Made by a program: the position numbers and the translations under genes. Shown piece after piece: positions 35,453 to 43,781 of a stretch of 58,027 bases of DNA. The notes under the pieces are model-generated. The model saw only the letters and a list, made by a program, of their open reading frames with translations. It was not told the DNA's origin and did not search any database. The DNA comes from Pseudomonadales bacterium (lineage in GTDB: Bacteria; Pseudomonadota; Gammaproteobacteria; Pseudomonadales; JANQJO01). Each line of letters opens with the position of its first letter. The stretch's first letter is position 1. The stretch is from contig JANQJO010000100.1 in NCBI GenBank assembly GCA_028281605.1, positions 1-58,027 on the forward strand. The letters are read 5' to 3'.

Positions 35453-35503
35453 TAAAATGTATATTCTTAATATGCATTGCCATCGGTGCTCACTAGCAGT
35501 AAT

Positions 35504-35567
35504 TTACCGTGCAAATGCAATTTTCATCACCTGGGGTGACGAAAATTACATCGCTCATGGCTGTTTC
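35504..35567 (+). repeat. Family-2 64-bp repeat, copy B
   Basis: It runs TTACCGTGCAAATGC ... CATGGCTGTTTC. The interior AATTTTCATCACC and GGTGACGAAAATT form a 13-bp hairpin with one mismatch, the best stem of the three copies. Both sides have TTT. Confidence 0.92.
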
Positions 35568-35988
35568 GATAGATAAGCGCATACCTAGCCTCTCTAAATA
35601 CATATTCTAAATGATACTTTGACGCCCAATGGAACGGAAAGTACCGGTAAGTGTATTATTTGACCACATAATAACAACAAATGTTCAATTGCTGTTATAG
35701 TATACTAAACCCTAAATAAACAAAAGTTAATATGTAATCTATTGATATTTAATAAGAGTTCCGAAAAATGACGATTAAAAGGAACAACCACCCTACCCTC
35801 TTTGAATGGCCGAAAACACGGTTATTATGTGCTGAATCGCCATTTTGTGAATCAAAGTGCTGCCAACTCATTAAGTGGCGTTGTTGATGGTGCGTAGATT
35901 AAATTCAAACCTGTTTAATTTATAACCTTTACATGGGTGCAATTCCGGTGCATAATTGAACCATAATTAATGATGGGAGAATTGAGCC
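35568..35988. other. Intergenic region upstream of parDE
   Basis: AT-rich, with no gene I can support. A 39-codon frame starting at 35768 has no ribosome site or recognisable match. The last 50 bases contain direct repeats GGTGCAATT and GGTGCATAATT just upstream of the antitoxin gene, a plausible operator for ParD autoregulation, followed by GGGAG nine bases before the parD ATG. Confidence 0.45.
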
Positions 35989-36240
35989 ATGTCTAGACCT
36001 AGACAAAGTATTACTTTTACTGAACCTAATGACGAATGGCTTGCAGCACAAGTGGACAGCTTGGAGTACAGTAGTAAAAGTGATGTCGTCAATGATTTGA
36101 TACGACGTGCACGCCAACAAGAAGAAGAAAAGGAAATGATTCGAGCTAAACTTGTCCGCGCAGAACAAAGTGGTTTAAGCAGTAGAACACCAGAACAAAT
36201 CCGTCAAGAGGCAAAGTTACGGTTAAAACCGAATGCCTAA
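35989..36240 (+). CDS. parD: ParD-like type II antitoxin (RHH)
   Basis: An 83-residue protein. The N-terminus RQSITFTEPNDEWLAAQVDS followed by YSSKSDVVNDLIRRA is the ribbon-helix-helix DNA-binding domain of ParD/CopG-type antitoxins. The charged C-terminal part (~45-83, QQEEEKEMIRAKLVRAEQSG) would wrap the toxin. GGGAG lies nine bases before the ATG. The stop overlaps the toxin ATG by eight bases, the normal antitoxin-first layout. ParD represses its own operon and neutralises ParE. Confidence 0.92.
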   Translation: MSRPRQSITFTEPNDEWLAAQVDSLEYSSKSDVVNDLIRRARQQEEEKEMIRAKLVRAEQSGLSSRTPEQIRQEAKLRLKPNA

Positions 36241-36526
36241 ATATAAACTGCACATCACTAAAGAAGCTGATCAAGACCTCGATCGTATCTACGAAGAAGG
36301 ATTCACAACATGGGGAGAGCAGCAGGCAGATAACTATTACGATGATCTCCTAGCCCACTTTGATATCCTGTGTGAAAATCCTTATCTATTTCGCGCAGTA
36401 GACGAGATCAGAAAAGGCTACCGGCGTAGTGTTTGTGGCAAACATTCGGTCTATTACCGTATCGTCAGTGATACTCTTGAAGTTATGGGACTCATTAAAT
36501 ATGAGAATCGGTACGGTAATGGTTAA
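36233..36526 (+). CDS. parE: ParE-like type II toxin
   Basis: A 97-residue RelE/ParE-fold protein: YKLHITKEADQDLDRIYEEGF at the N-terminus, then FDILCENPYLFRAVDEIRKGYRRSVCGKHSVYYRI and VMGLIKYENRY, which fit the ParE family pattern (RKSVYGKHSIYYRI type). ParE toxins inhibit DNA gyrase. It overlaps parD and is translated from within its last codons. A complete, apparently intact module near mobile repeats and a DUF4143 ATPase marks this as an accessory patch. Confidence 0.92.
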   Translation: MPKYKLHITKEADQDLDRIYEEGFTTWGEQQADNYYDDLLAHFDILCENPYLFRAVDEIRKGYRRSVCGKHSVYYRIVSDTLEVMGLIKYENRYGNG

Positions 36527-36679
36527 GTAACCGGACATCATGGGTAATAATAATCTCTTTATTATAACTTCAAGCCTTCTATTCATTACATACCACTCAC
36601 CTATAGTTTCGCGCCAGCGACTACATAAGTAACAGTGATACAGCAGGCGACAGCGCATCAAGCATACGAGAGAGACAAA

Positions 36680-37834
36680 TCACGGGAACATTAACTCTGC
36701 AGCGAACTGCTCAAACGGTATGACTCGTACATGACGATTCGCATCACCATAGTTTTTTGACCCAAGATGAACCTGATAAAATTTCACAATAGGTGTTCTC
36801 TCACGAAAATATCGACAATGGGGAGAAATATCGCTGTCGGAAACTTTACACTCCACAGCAAACTCAGGGACATCATCTCTGAGCACCACAAAGTCCACCT
36901 CTCGACCATCACGATCTCTAATAAACTGAAGCTGCATAGAAAAACCTTCTGTATCCTCCAAAAAATGACAATATTTCAAAAGTTGCGCTGCAACTAAATT
37001 TTCAAACTTAGCACCTGGATCTTTAATAGCAGTCCAATCCCACAAATACAGTTTTTGTTCCTTCTTTACAGCTCTAATATTCTTACTGCCAAAGGGGGAG
37101 ATTCTAAAGGTAAGGTATAAATTATCAAAAATAGCCAGCCACCTTCTGATTGAATCATGAGAAACTTGCAAATCTTCCCGCAAAGATTGCAATGACAAAG
37201 GCGATCCTACACGCTCAGGCAAAGCAGCCAGCAAAATTTTCAACAAACTGACCTCTTGGACTCTCTCAAGGTCTCGCAAGTCCTCATCTAAAATACGGGT
37301 GATTCGATCATTACGCCAACGCCTTAACCCGCGAGCCGTGCCCACATACAGCGGCTCTGGAAAACCACCAAACTCAAGCAAATCATTTAATTGTTCTCGG
37401 CTAGGCGACTGATTCAACTCCATGATTGAATAAGGATGAAGGCGATAATAGTGATATCTCCCCAAAAGAGAGTCACCGCCTTTTCGATAGTAATCTAATC
37501 GTGCAGATCCTGTTATGAGTAGCTGCTTCTCAGGGTAATATTGATCATAAAAGCCTTTAGCTAACCCACGCCATTTAGCATATTTATGCACCTCATCCAA
37601 CACGATTCGAGGAAATTGAGTGGGAAGTTCATTTTTTATAATTTGCATTTGGTGATCTGCAATGTCCCAATTCAGATAACTCTTTGGCTTACTGCCTTTT
37701 TCGTAACCCAAAAGAGTGAGTGCTAATGTGGTTTTTCCAACTTGCCTTGGCCCACCCACAAATACCATTTTTCTTTCCAGATCTTTTGCAATAAAAGGAG
37801 ATAGATATCTGTTTTTATTAATATTCATAAGCAT
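36680..37834 (-). CDS. AAA_14/DUF4143 ATPase
   Basis: A ~384-residue P-loop ATPase. MVFVGGPRQVGKTTLALTL holds Walker A, and FPRIVLDEVHKYAKWRGLAKGFYD the Walker B (DE). LLITGSARLDYYRKGGDSLLGRY is the arginine-containing segment typical of AAA_14. The C-terminal DUF4143 half has KFENLVAAQLLKY and GREVDFVVLRDDVPEFAVECK, a nuclease-fold-like D...ExK pattern. The family is widespread and mobile, with no settled function. I used the ATG at 37834 (MLMNINKNRYL); in-frame alternatives are TTG at 37864 and ATG at 37828. Confidence 0.85.
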   Translation of the reverse strand: MLMNINKNRYLSPFIAKDLERKMVFVGGPRQVGKTTLALTLLGYEKGSKPKSYLNWDIADHQMQIIKNELPTQFPRIVLDEVHKYAKWRGLAKGFYDQYYPEKQLLITGSARLDYYRKGGDSLLGRYHYYRLHPYSIMELNQSPSREQLNDLLEFGGFPEPLYVGTARGLRRWRNDRITRILDEDLRDLERVQEVSLLKILLAALPERVGSPLSLQSLREDLQVSHDSIRRWLAIFDNLYLTFRISPFGSKNIRAVKKEQKLYLWDWTAIKDPGAKFENLVAAQLLKYCHFLEDTEGFSMQLQFIRDRDGREVDFVVLRDDVPEFAVECKVSDSDISPHCRYFRERTPIVKFYQVHLGSKNYGDANRHVRVIPFEQFAAELMFP

Positions 37835-37948
37835 TTCAGCCGTGTCAAAATTCACCCATACCAAAAAATAGTCATGACTAAACTAGATTATGACTAAAAT
37901 TAGCCAATCTATCAAGAACTGAGCAAATCATAAACTATGACAAAGCCT

Positions 37949-40900
37949 TCACAACTGTTCAGGACAATTAAACCCAGCCAGCTTATTCGTTTTAAACATT
38001 TCAAATGGATTGTGAACACTCAAAGCTGTTAAATACAGCTTAACGACACGTGCTTCAACCTGCAAATCCACACTAAACTGTTCGGCACTTTCACCTGGTC
38101 TGAAAGCTGCTTTCTGAAAAAAATGAAACAAAGCCCATGGCCCCTCTTTTACCTGCAAAGTAACAGACTTGTTATCAAGTAAATTCAACTTCAACACAAT
38201 ACCCAGCTCTGGCTTTTGTCCAGGCCAAGTCAATGAATACATTCTCGGCGCGCTGTGATCGTATTGAATCACTTGCCCCTCTATATTCATCCAAAGACTG
38301 CCTATATCTTTATCCATTTTTAAAGGCGTCAACCTAAAGCTCACACTGGCTTGCCCTTCATTAAAAGGAAAAAAAGCACGTCTAATCTCTTGCGCTTGTT
38401 GAAAAAATGCCAGGGCATTCTCAGATAAGTTAAGCCCATCTTTAGCAGCAGAGGCTTTATTACTCCAAGGATCAAAAGCTGTCTCCACATAGGAAATCAA
38501 ATATTCATTAAAAAAACTGTTAAGCATTCCTGAATAAGAAAAAAATTGATTAAAATCGTTAAGCTGCACATAGTTTTTACTGTTCTTTACAAAAGGATAG
38601 CGGCCCATTACTGTACCTTTACAAAACCGTAACGACTCTGCTTGCCACTGTGTATTAATCTGCGCAAGCCTGCCACTGTTAGCAATCGCTACTGTTCGTT
38701 CAGACAAGGAGTCTAATAACCCTTTGACAAAAGCCGGTGCCTCATCGCTTCCCAACTTTAATTGAGTCGCTAAATGCTCACCTTCTCTTACAATGGGTTC
38801 TGGAATGCTCGTACCCGCTCCCTTTTCAAGTAAAACTCTATCAAAATACTTTTGTAATTCTCCAAACGACCCTAACAACGTATCCAACTGTGCTGGCTGA
38901 TCTTGATCATTTTGAACAAAACTATCTAAGTCCATAAAGTTACGACTAACACCTTCATGAAATCTTTGTACAGGCTGAGTTGGATAATACTCATCAATTG
39001 TATCGTAACTTAATACACCTTCTGCCCACTTATCAAAACTGGTCAGTTGAGTTTCATTTCGTACAGCCTTTAAGAGTTTAAGCAAAGGAGAATTTTCTGT
39101 ATCAGAAACCAATGCCAACATCTCTTTAGCTTGCTGTGGATTAGTCACAGGTGCTAACACCGTATCTTCTAGTAAGCTTCTATAATTATTTACATACTCT
39201 TTGAAATAAAGCTTCTCAAGCTCAACAAAAGCTTGCTGATAAACAGATTCTTTTGAAAAAAGACTTGTATCATATAAAACCCACTGTCTCTCTTTCAATA
39301 GCTCACGCACCTGACCCGGAGCTTCTGAGAAAAAAAGACGATAGCCTTTCTTTTGTGAAAATAATGCGGAAATACCTTGTCTTAAACTCGCACCACTTTG
39401 TCTCACAAACACTTTGGTCGCATCCAACTCTCCTGCCACTGAATAAACTGAAAACTCAGGTACACTCATATGCTTTAACTGGTGTTCTAAGTTTTTCTTA
39501 ACATGCCCATAAAGCCATTGTTCATCAGTCTCATCATTCAGCAAACCCGTACGTATTTGTTCAATTAAAGTATCGTTTATATGTACAATAGGCCGACGAG
39601 CACTATAAGCAACACTCAAACGTTTTAAATCTTGTTCAGACATAAGCTGGCTTACACGGCTAGAGTTCTGAAAAAAATTCAATATGAAATTTGCATCGTA
39701 ATACTGATTTAAACCAAGCATTAAATAAGCCTTTAAAGCTTCATAACGTGCCTGTACGGTTATTTGTTCATCTTGTAAATGATCTTCTAAATACCGCTTT
39801 ACCTGGGGAAGTTTAAAATAAAACAACAAGTTTTCATAAAAATACTGTACTGCATCAGCAAGCTTATTGTATTGAGCAGGGTGCCAAGCACGAGCAAGAC
39901 CGTTACCTGCTTGCGTTGCTTCAAGGTCAGTCAACTGAAGGTTTACTGATCGCAGCCAAGCAACAACATCCTGCTCTGAACTGTTTGATTTTTCTGAAAA
40001 ATGCAACCATTCAGATTTAGAACTTTCGACCCATCGATCAAATTGCTCAATACGCTCTACCTGAGAAAGATAATGCCATATCCACACACACACACTCAAA
40101 CAAGAGATACTCAAAAATACAGCACAAGCACCATAACGCAACCGATGCCTATGGCGCTCGAGCCTAGGGTTTACTCCCACTAACCCCGCTTCTTTAAAAA
40201 TGACTTTTTTATATAAGTCATGTATAAAATAGCTTTTGTTAAATGCCTCCAGTGAAGTACATTTCGTTTGAGCAAACTCAGAACGTACAGGGGCCTGTTC
40301 GATGAACCGATCAAAAGATGTAGCTTCTTGAGTCGAGCTAATAAAATAAACACCTCTTAAAGATAATTCAGTCGCATCTTTCACACCCTTCTCATTAACC
40401 TCATTAACAAAAATATCTCGTAAAAAGCGATTCAGCTTGACTTTATGCACAGCCAATTGCTGTGGAAAACCGAAAATCTTACTTCGTTTTTTTTCATCAG
40501 GCTCATCATGTAAACGTGTACAAGTGCATTGATTTAAACGCTCAATGAGTAAATCAAACTCTCTGCTAAAAGCCTGTACGGCTAACTCTGTCTCTTGCTC
40601 TTTACCAGCCTGATTAAACGTTACACCCCACACCTGTTGTCTTTGCTCAGCACTTAAATTCTCAAAAAATTCGACGAAACCAAACAGCAAATCCAATTTA
40701 GTGACTAATACATACACGGGCAAATGCGTACCAAAGGAGTATCTAAGTTCTTGCATACGCTGCTTAATTTCATAGGCCTGCTTTAAACGTTCAGCCTGCG
40801 ACACATTGACTATATCCATAATATTAACAGTCAGCACCACACCATTAATGGGACGTCGACGCCTATGTTTACGTAACAACTTTATCAAATACAACCATTC

Positions 40901-41482
40901 TTTTTTATCTGTTTGTTGATCACGATCTTGTAAAACATAACGCCCAGCCGTATCAATCAAAACCCCACCTTGAGCAAACCACCAATCGCAGTAAAGCGTG
41001 CTGTCCACGGCTTCCGATACCGCCGTGCTGCAACGTCTCTCAAGTGGAAACTCAAGACCACTATTCATTAAAGCCGTAGTTTTACCAGAGCCAGTTCGAC
41101 CAATCACAAGGTACCAGGGTACATCATAAAGGCTTTTGTTTTTAAACAGGCTAGGTTTCAAAGCACGAATACCTGCTTCAAAGTGAGAGGTCATGGTTTT
41201 AATCCCTGGACTGTGTGCATCCCCTCTCAAAAACGCTTGCAACCATTGTAATAGATGACGCCCACCAGCAAGCTCACTAAGCCTACGCCAAAAATTTGGT
41301 AAAAATAATGAAAGACCAACAATCAAAACCAGCACCGCTCGTGCGACGAAAGATTTTAGCGGTTCATACTCACCAAAAGAAAAGTAAGGGCCTGCCAGCA
41401 AAATAAATAACGCTAACAACAAAAAGCCCAGTGTTTTAAAAAACCAGGGATTAATAAAAATAGCCAGTGTTTTTTTTAACAT
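37949..41482 (-). CDS. TssM/IcmF-family inner-membrane protein (orphan)
   Basis: A 1177-residue protein. Two N-terminal membrane helices (~13-31 and ~48-62) precede a cytoplasmic GTPase-like domain with Walker A GRTGSGKT (~129-136), a GVLIDTAGRYV Walker B-like motif and FGTHLPVYVLVTKLDLLFGF. A third helix lies near 455-475 (ACAVFLSISCLSVCVWIWHYL). A large periplasmic part ends in the IcmF/TssM C-terminal beta domain (SLTWPGQ, GPWALFHFFQKAAF). Length matches type VI TssM rather than the shorter Dot/Icm IcmF. No tssL, tssJ, dotU or other secretion gene is in the window, so it is either an orphan or part of a dispersed system. ATG at 41482 preferred over GTG at 41485. Confidence 0.85.
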   Translation of the reverse strand: MLKKTLAIFINPWFFKTLGFLLLALFILLAGPYFSFGEYEPLKSFVARAVLVLIVGLSLFLPNFWRRLSELAGGRHLLQWLQAFLRGDAHSPGIKTMTSHFEAGIRALKPSLFKNKSLYDVPWYLVIGRTGSGKTTALMNSGLEFPLERRCSTAVSEAVDSTLYCDWWFAQGGVLIDTAGRYVLQDRDQQTDKKEWLYLIKLLRKHRRRRPINGVVLTVNIMDIVNVSQAERLKQAYEIKQRMQELRYSFGTHLPVYVLVTKLDLLFGFVEFFENLSAEQRQQVWGVTFNQAGKEQETELAVQAFSREFDLLIERLNQCTCTRLHDEPDEKKRSKIFGFPQQLAVHKVKLNRFLRDIFVNEVNEKGVKDATELSLRGVYFISSTQEATSFDRFIEQAPVRSEFAQTKCTSLEAFNKSYFIHDLYKKVIFKEAGLVGVNPRLERHRHRLRYGACAVFLSISCLSVCVWIWHYLSQVERIEQFDRWVESSKSEWLHFSEKSNSSEQDVVAWLRSVNLQLTDLEATQAGNGLARAWHPAQYNKLADAVQYFYENLLFYFKLPQVKRYLEDHLQDEQITVQARYEALKAYLMLGLNQYYDANFILNFFQNSSRVSQLMSEQDLKRLSVAYSARRPIVHINDTLIEQIRTGLLNDETDEQWLYGHVKKNLEHQLKHMSVPEFSVYSVAGELDATKVFVRQSGASLRQGISALFSQKKGYRLFFSEAPGQVRELLKERQWVLYDTSLFSKESVYQQAFVELEKLYFKEYVNNYRSLLEDTVLAPVTNPQQAKEMLALVSDTENSPLLKLLKAVRNETQLTSFDKWAEGVLSYDTIDEYYPTQPVQRFHEGVSRNFMDLDSFVQNDQDQPAQLDTLLGSFGELQKYFDRVLLEKGAGTSIPEPIVREGEHLATQLKLGSDEAPAFVKGLLDSLSERTVAIANSGRLAQINTQWQAESLRFCKGTVMGRYPFVKNSKNYVQLNDFNQFFSYSGMLNSFFNEYLISYVETAFDPWSNKASAAKDGLNLSENALAFFQQAQEIRRAFFPFNEGQASVSFRLTPLKMDKDIGSLWMNIEGQVIQYDHSAPRMYSLTWPGQKPELGIVLKLNLLDNKSVTLQVKEGPWALFHFFQKAAFRPGESAEQFSVDLQVEARVVKLYLTALSVHNPFEMFKTNKLAGFNCPEQL

Positions 41483-41554
41483 CACGTTTTAATATCACGT
41501 TCCAAGAGCGTGCATAGCAGTATACGTCGACGCACAGAAGTGTGTAATATCATT

Positions 41555-41977
41555 TCAGATATCAAAGCCCGCTTCCGACAGAATGTTTGATATCATATAA
41601 ACTATCATCTCAGCATCAGCGTTTATACTTTCATCAACACCGTCAATATCCGGATAATCTTTAATTACAAGCTCACAAATTTTTGATGCGAATCCATTCA
41701 GTAAGATAGCTTCTTCCTCAGACGACACCATAACTTCAGTGGCACTACCTTTTGATACGATTTCGTACACTTTTAGATCATATTCTTCGGACAAGGACAA
41801 AAATGCGCTCTTTTGTTCTTTTGTCATAGGATCATATGTAATCTCTTTTCCTGGTCTAAGAGGATTTTGCGGGTTTTTTCTGGAGTTCGCCGTGCGAATA
41901 ACACTACCCTTTAGCTCCTTCTCTATGAGTTCAAGTTCTTGCTCAAATATGAGCAATGACTCATTACTATGATACAT
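41555..41977 (-). CDS. Small acidic protein, unknown
   Basis: A 140-residue soluble acidic protein. The N-terminal helix (LLIFEQELELIEKELKG) is followed by a basic/proline loop (RTANSRKNPQNPLRPGKE) and a helical rest ending SINADAEMIVYMISNILSEAGFDI. I recognise no family. It is 70 bases upstream of the tssM-like gene on the same strand, so they may be co-transcribed. It could be a cytoplasmic partner of the TssM-like protein, but nothing in the sequence shows that. No strong ribosome site is seen. Confidence 0.55.
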   Translation of the reverse strand: MYHSNESLLIFEQELELIEKELKGSVIRTANSRKNPQNPLRPGKEITYDPMTKEQKSAFLSLSEEYDLKVYEIVSKGSATEVMVSSEEEAILLNGFASKICELVIKDYPDIDGVDESINADAEMIVYMISNILSEAGFDI

Positions 41978-42038
41978 ATTTTCTTAATTTCCCCGACAGT
42001 AATTTTCACATAACAATTGTATTGTTTTACAAACGTTT

Positions 42039-43070
42039 TTAATGAACGGCCTTTTGCAAACGCTTTAATTGATGCTCAGCCAATCTAGCAGCTGTGGTAT
42101 CTGGGTAAGATGATTGCAAAGATTCAAAAATTGCTACCGCTTCTGTCGTTTTATCCTGCCGATACAATAAAATTGCTTTTTTATACAAAACATCAGGCAC
42201 TTTCCCGTGATCCGGAAACTCTGTCAGTACACGTTCTAAATACGTCAAAGCTAAAGGTTCTTTTGAAGGCTTGCTTCTTAAAGCCAGCTCAGCCAACCAA
42301 TACAGCGCATTTGCAGTCAATGAAGCAGCTGGAAAGTCTTTTATAAATTGCTCAAAACCTTGCTCTGCTTGGACAAAATCCTTATTTTCTAAGGCTTTAT
42401 ACAAAATTTCATAACGTTGCTTTTGCGTAATCGCAGACCCCGCCGCTGTATTAACACTTGGCTTTTGTACTCTGGATACAGCCTTGGTTGTATGCGAGCC
42501 TTTTTGTAAAGTAGGCGATACACGTTGCACTACAGTCCCATCACTTAGGCCTGCTAAACGATTGATGCGCTCATCCAAATCTAAATATCGTCGAGTCTGC
42601 TGTTTTTTTAACAATTCCAACTCATGATAGGCCTTCTCCAGCTGACCTCTCAATTGCCGAACTTCGTCATCTAAAAGCTCTAACTGATGGTACAATTCCC
42701 ACAAGTCGACATCTTCGGTTTTAGTGGCACTTTGACGAGCAATGCCACGATCACCTGCACTAGGCACCTGAACCAATAAATCACTCTCAGCAATATCCAT
42801 GCTCCCAATTGGAGAAGCCTCAGAAGAATCTGACTTAACCGGCCATTGCGCTGGCTTTCGATGAGGGACCGCAGCAGTAGGCACAACAACCTTTTCCCCC
42901 ATTTTCAAAACGGGAATAGGCTGTGATTTGACTCCAAACTTTGCTTCTACTTCTACTTCTTCTATTTCTACCCCAGTCTCTTCAGCCATGATTGAAGCAG
43001 ATAGGCAGAAGTAAAAGCTAAGCAAAACAGTTATACGCAGCGAATATATATGCAAATAAGTAAGCGCCAT
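42039..43070 (-). CDS. cpoB: Cell division coordinator CpoB (YbgF)
   Basis: A 343-residue periplasmic protein. The signal peptide ends near SASIMAEE. A coiled coil of about residues 125-175 (LWELYHQLELLDDEVRQLRG, LEKAYHELELLKKQ) is the trimerisation stem. The C-terminal ~120 residues are TPR repeats (YEILYKALENKDFVQAEQGFE, LYWLAELALRS, ALTYLERVLTEFPD). CpoB couples Tol to PBP1B/LpoB activity during constriction. It is last in the Tol-Pal operon, 34 bases after pal. The N-terminal linker is longer than in E. coli. Confidence 0.92.
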   Translation of the reverse strand: MALTYLHIYSLRITVLLSFYFCLSASIMAEETGVEIEEVEVEAKFGVKSQPIPVLKMGEKVVVPTAAVPHRKPAQWPVKSDSSEASPIGSMDIAESDLLVQVPSAGDRGIARQSATKTEDVDLWELYHQLELLDDEVRQLRGQLEKAYHELELLKKQQTRRYLDLDERINRLAGLSDGTVVQRVSPTLQKGSHTTKAVSRVQKPSVNTAAGSAITQKQRYEILYKALENKDFVQAEQGFEQFIKDFPAASLTANALYWLAELALRSKPSKEPLALTYLERVLTEFPDHGKVPDVLYKKAILLYRQDKTTEAVAIFESLQSSYPDTTAARLAEHQLKRLQKAVH

Positions 43071-43104
43071 CTTTACTATGACTCTTAGTTCAGCATTCTA
43101 ACAA

Positions 43105-43671
43105 TCAACGGTAGACCAATTCTACACGACGATTTCGTGTCCAAGAAGTTTCATTATGGCCATAATCTGCCGGTTTTTCTTCACCATAGCTGACCACTTC
43201 CATTTGACTATTGGAAACACCATTGATGCGTAAAAATCTAGCAACCGAATGGCCTCTTCTCTCACCCAAAGCAATATTGTACTCTCGTGTACCACGTTCA
43301 TCCGCATGACCTTCTAAACGCACTTTTAAACGGCTGTTGTTCGCAAGCTTACGAGCATGGGCTTTCAAAGCTGAATACGCCTCAGGTTGCACAATGGATT
43401 TGTCAAAATCAAAGAAAAAAACCGTCGTTCCCAGTAATGATGTATCTTCAGTCTTTCCAACATCAGATTGAGATTGCACTGAGCTGCCCGCTTGCGCCTG
43501 GTAAGCTTGGTAATTACTGTCATCAGAAGGCTCTTGAACGCTCGAGTTTGACGAATTTTCAATCGTGTCATCCGTTACCATAACATCCTCTGTTTTCGGT
43601 GTACTTGAACATCCTACAAACACCAACAAAACCATCAGCCCCAAACCTTGTACTGTTTTTATCAATCGCAT
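43105..43671 (-). CDS. pal: Peptidoglycan-associated lipoprotein Pal
   Basis: A 188-residue outer-membrane lipoprotein. The signal ends in VFVGC (Cys ~21). A Ser/Gln/Asp-rich linker precedes the OmpA-like peptidoglycan-binding domain (~80-188): TVFFFDFDKSIV, VRLEGHADERGTREYNIALG (the D...R ligands of diaminopimelate) and RRVELVYR. It binds TolB and TolA and ties the outer membrane to the wall. AAAGGAG lies just before the ATG. It sits between tolB and cpoB as usual. Confidence 0.97.
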   Translation of the reverse strand: MRLIKTVQGLGLMVLLVFVGCSSTPKTEDVMVTDDTIENSSNSSVQEPSDDSNYQAYQAQAGSSVQSQSDVGKTEDTSLLGTTVFFFDFDKSIVQPEAYSALKAHARKLANNSRLKVRLEGHADERGTREYNIALGERRGHSVARFLRINGVSNSQMEVVSYGEEKPADYGHNETSWTRNRRVELVYR

Positions 43672-43781
43672 ATCAAACTCCTTTAAACGTTCTATCTACT
43701 TTGTACACCTAAATTTATACTGAATTTAAAACACAGCACTTGCCCCAACAAAAGTGAAACGCTAGATTAAAATACAAACAA

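Noticed and set aside
35768..35900. Possible gene remnant upstream of parD (39-codon frame)
   Set aside because: I looked for a transposase remnant in all frames; there are short open stretches but no motif I can support.
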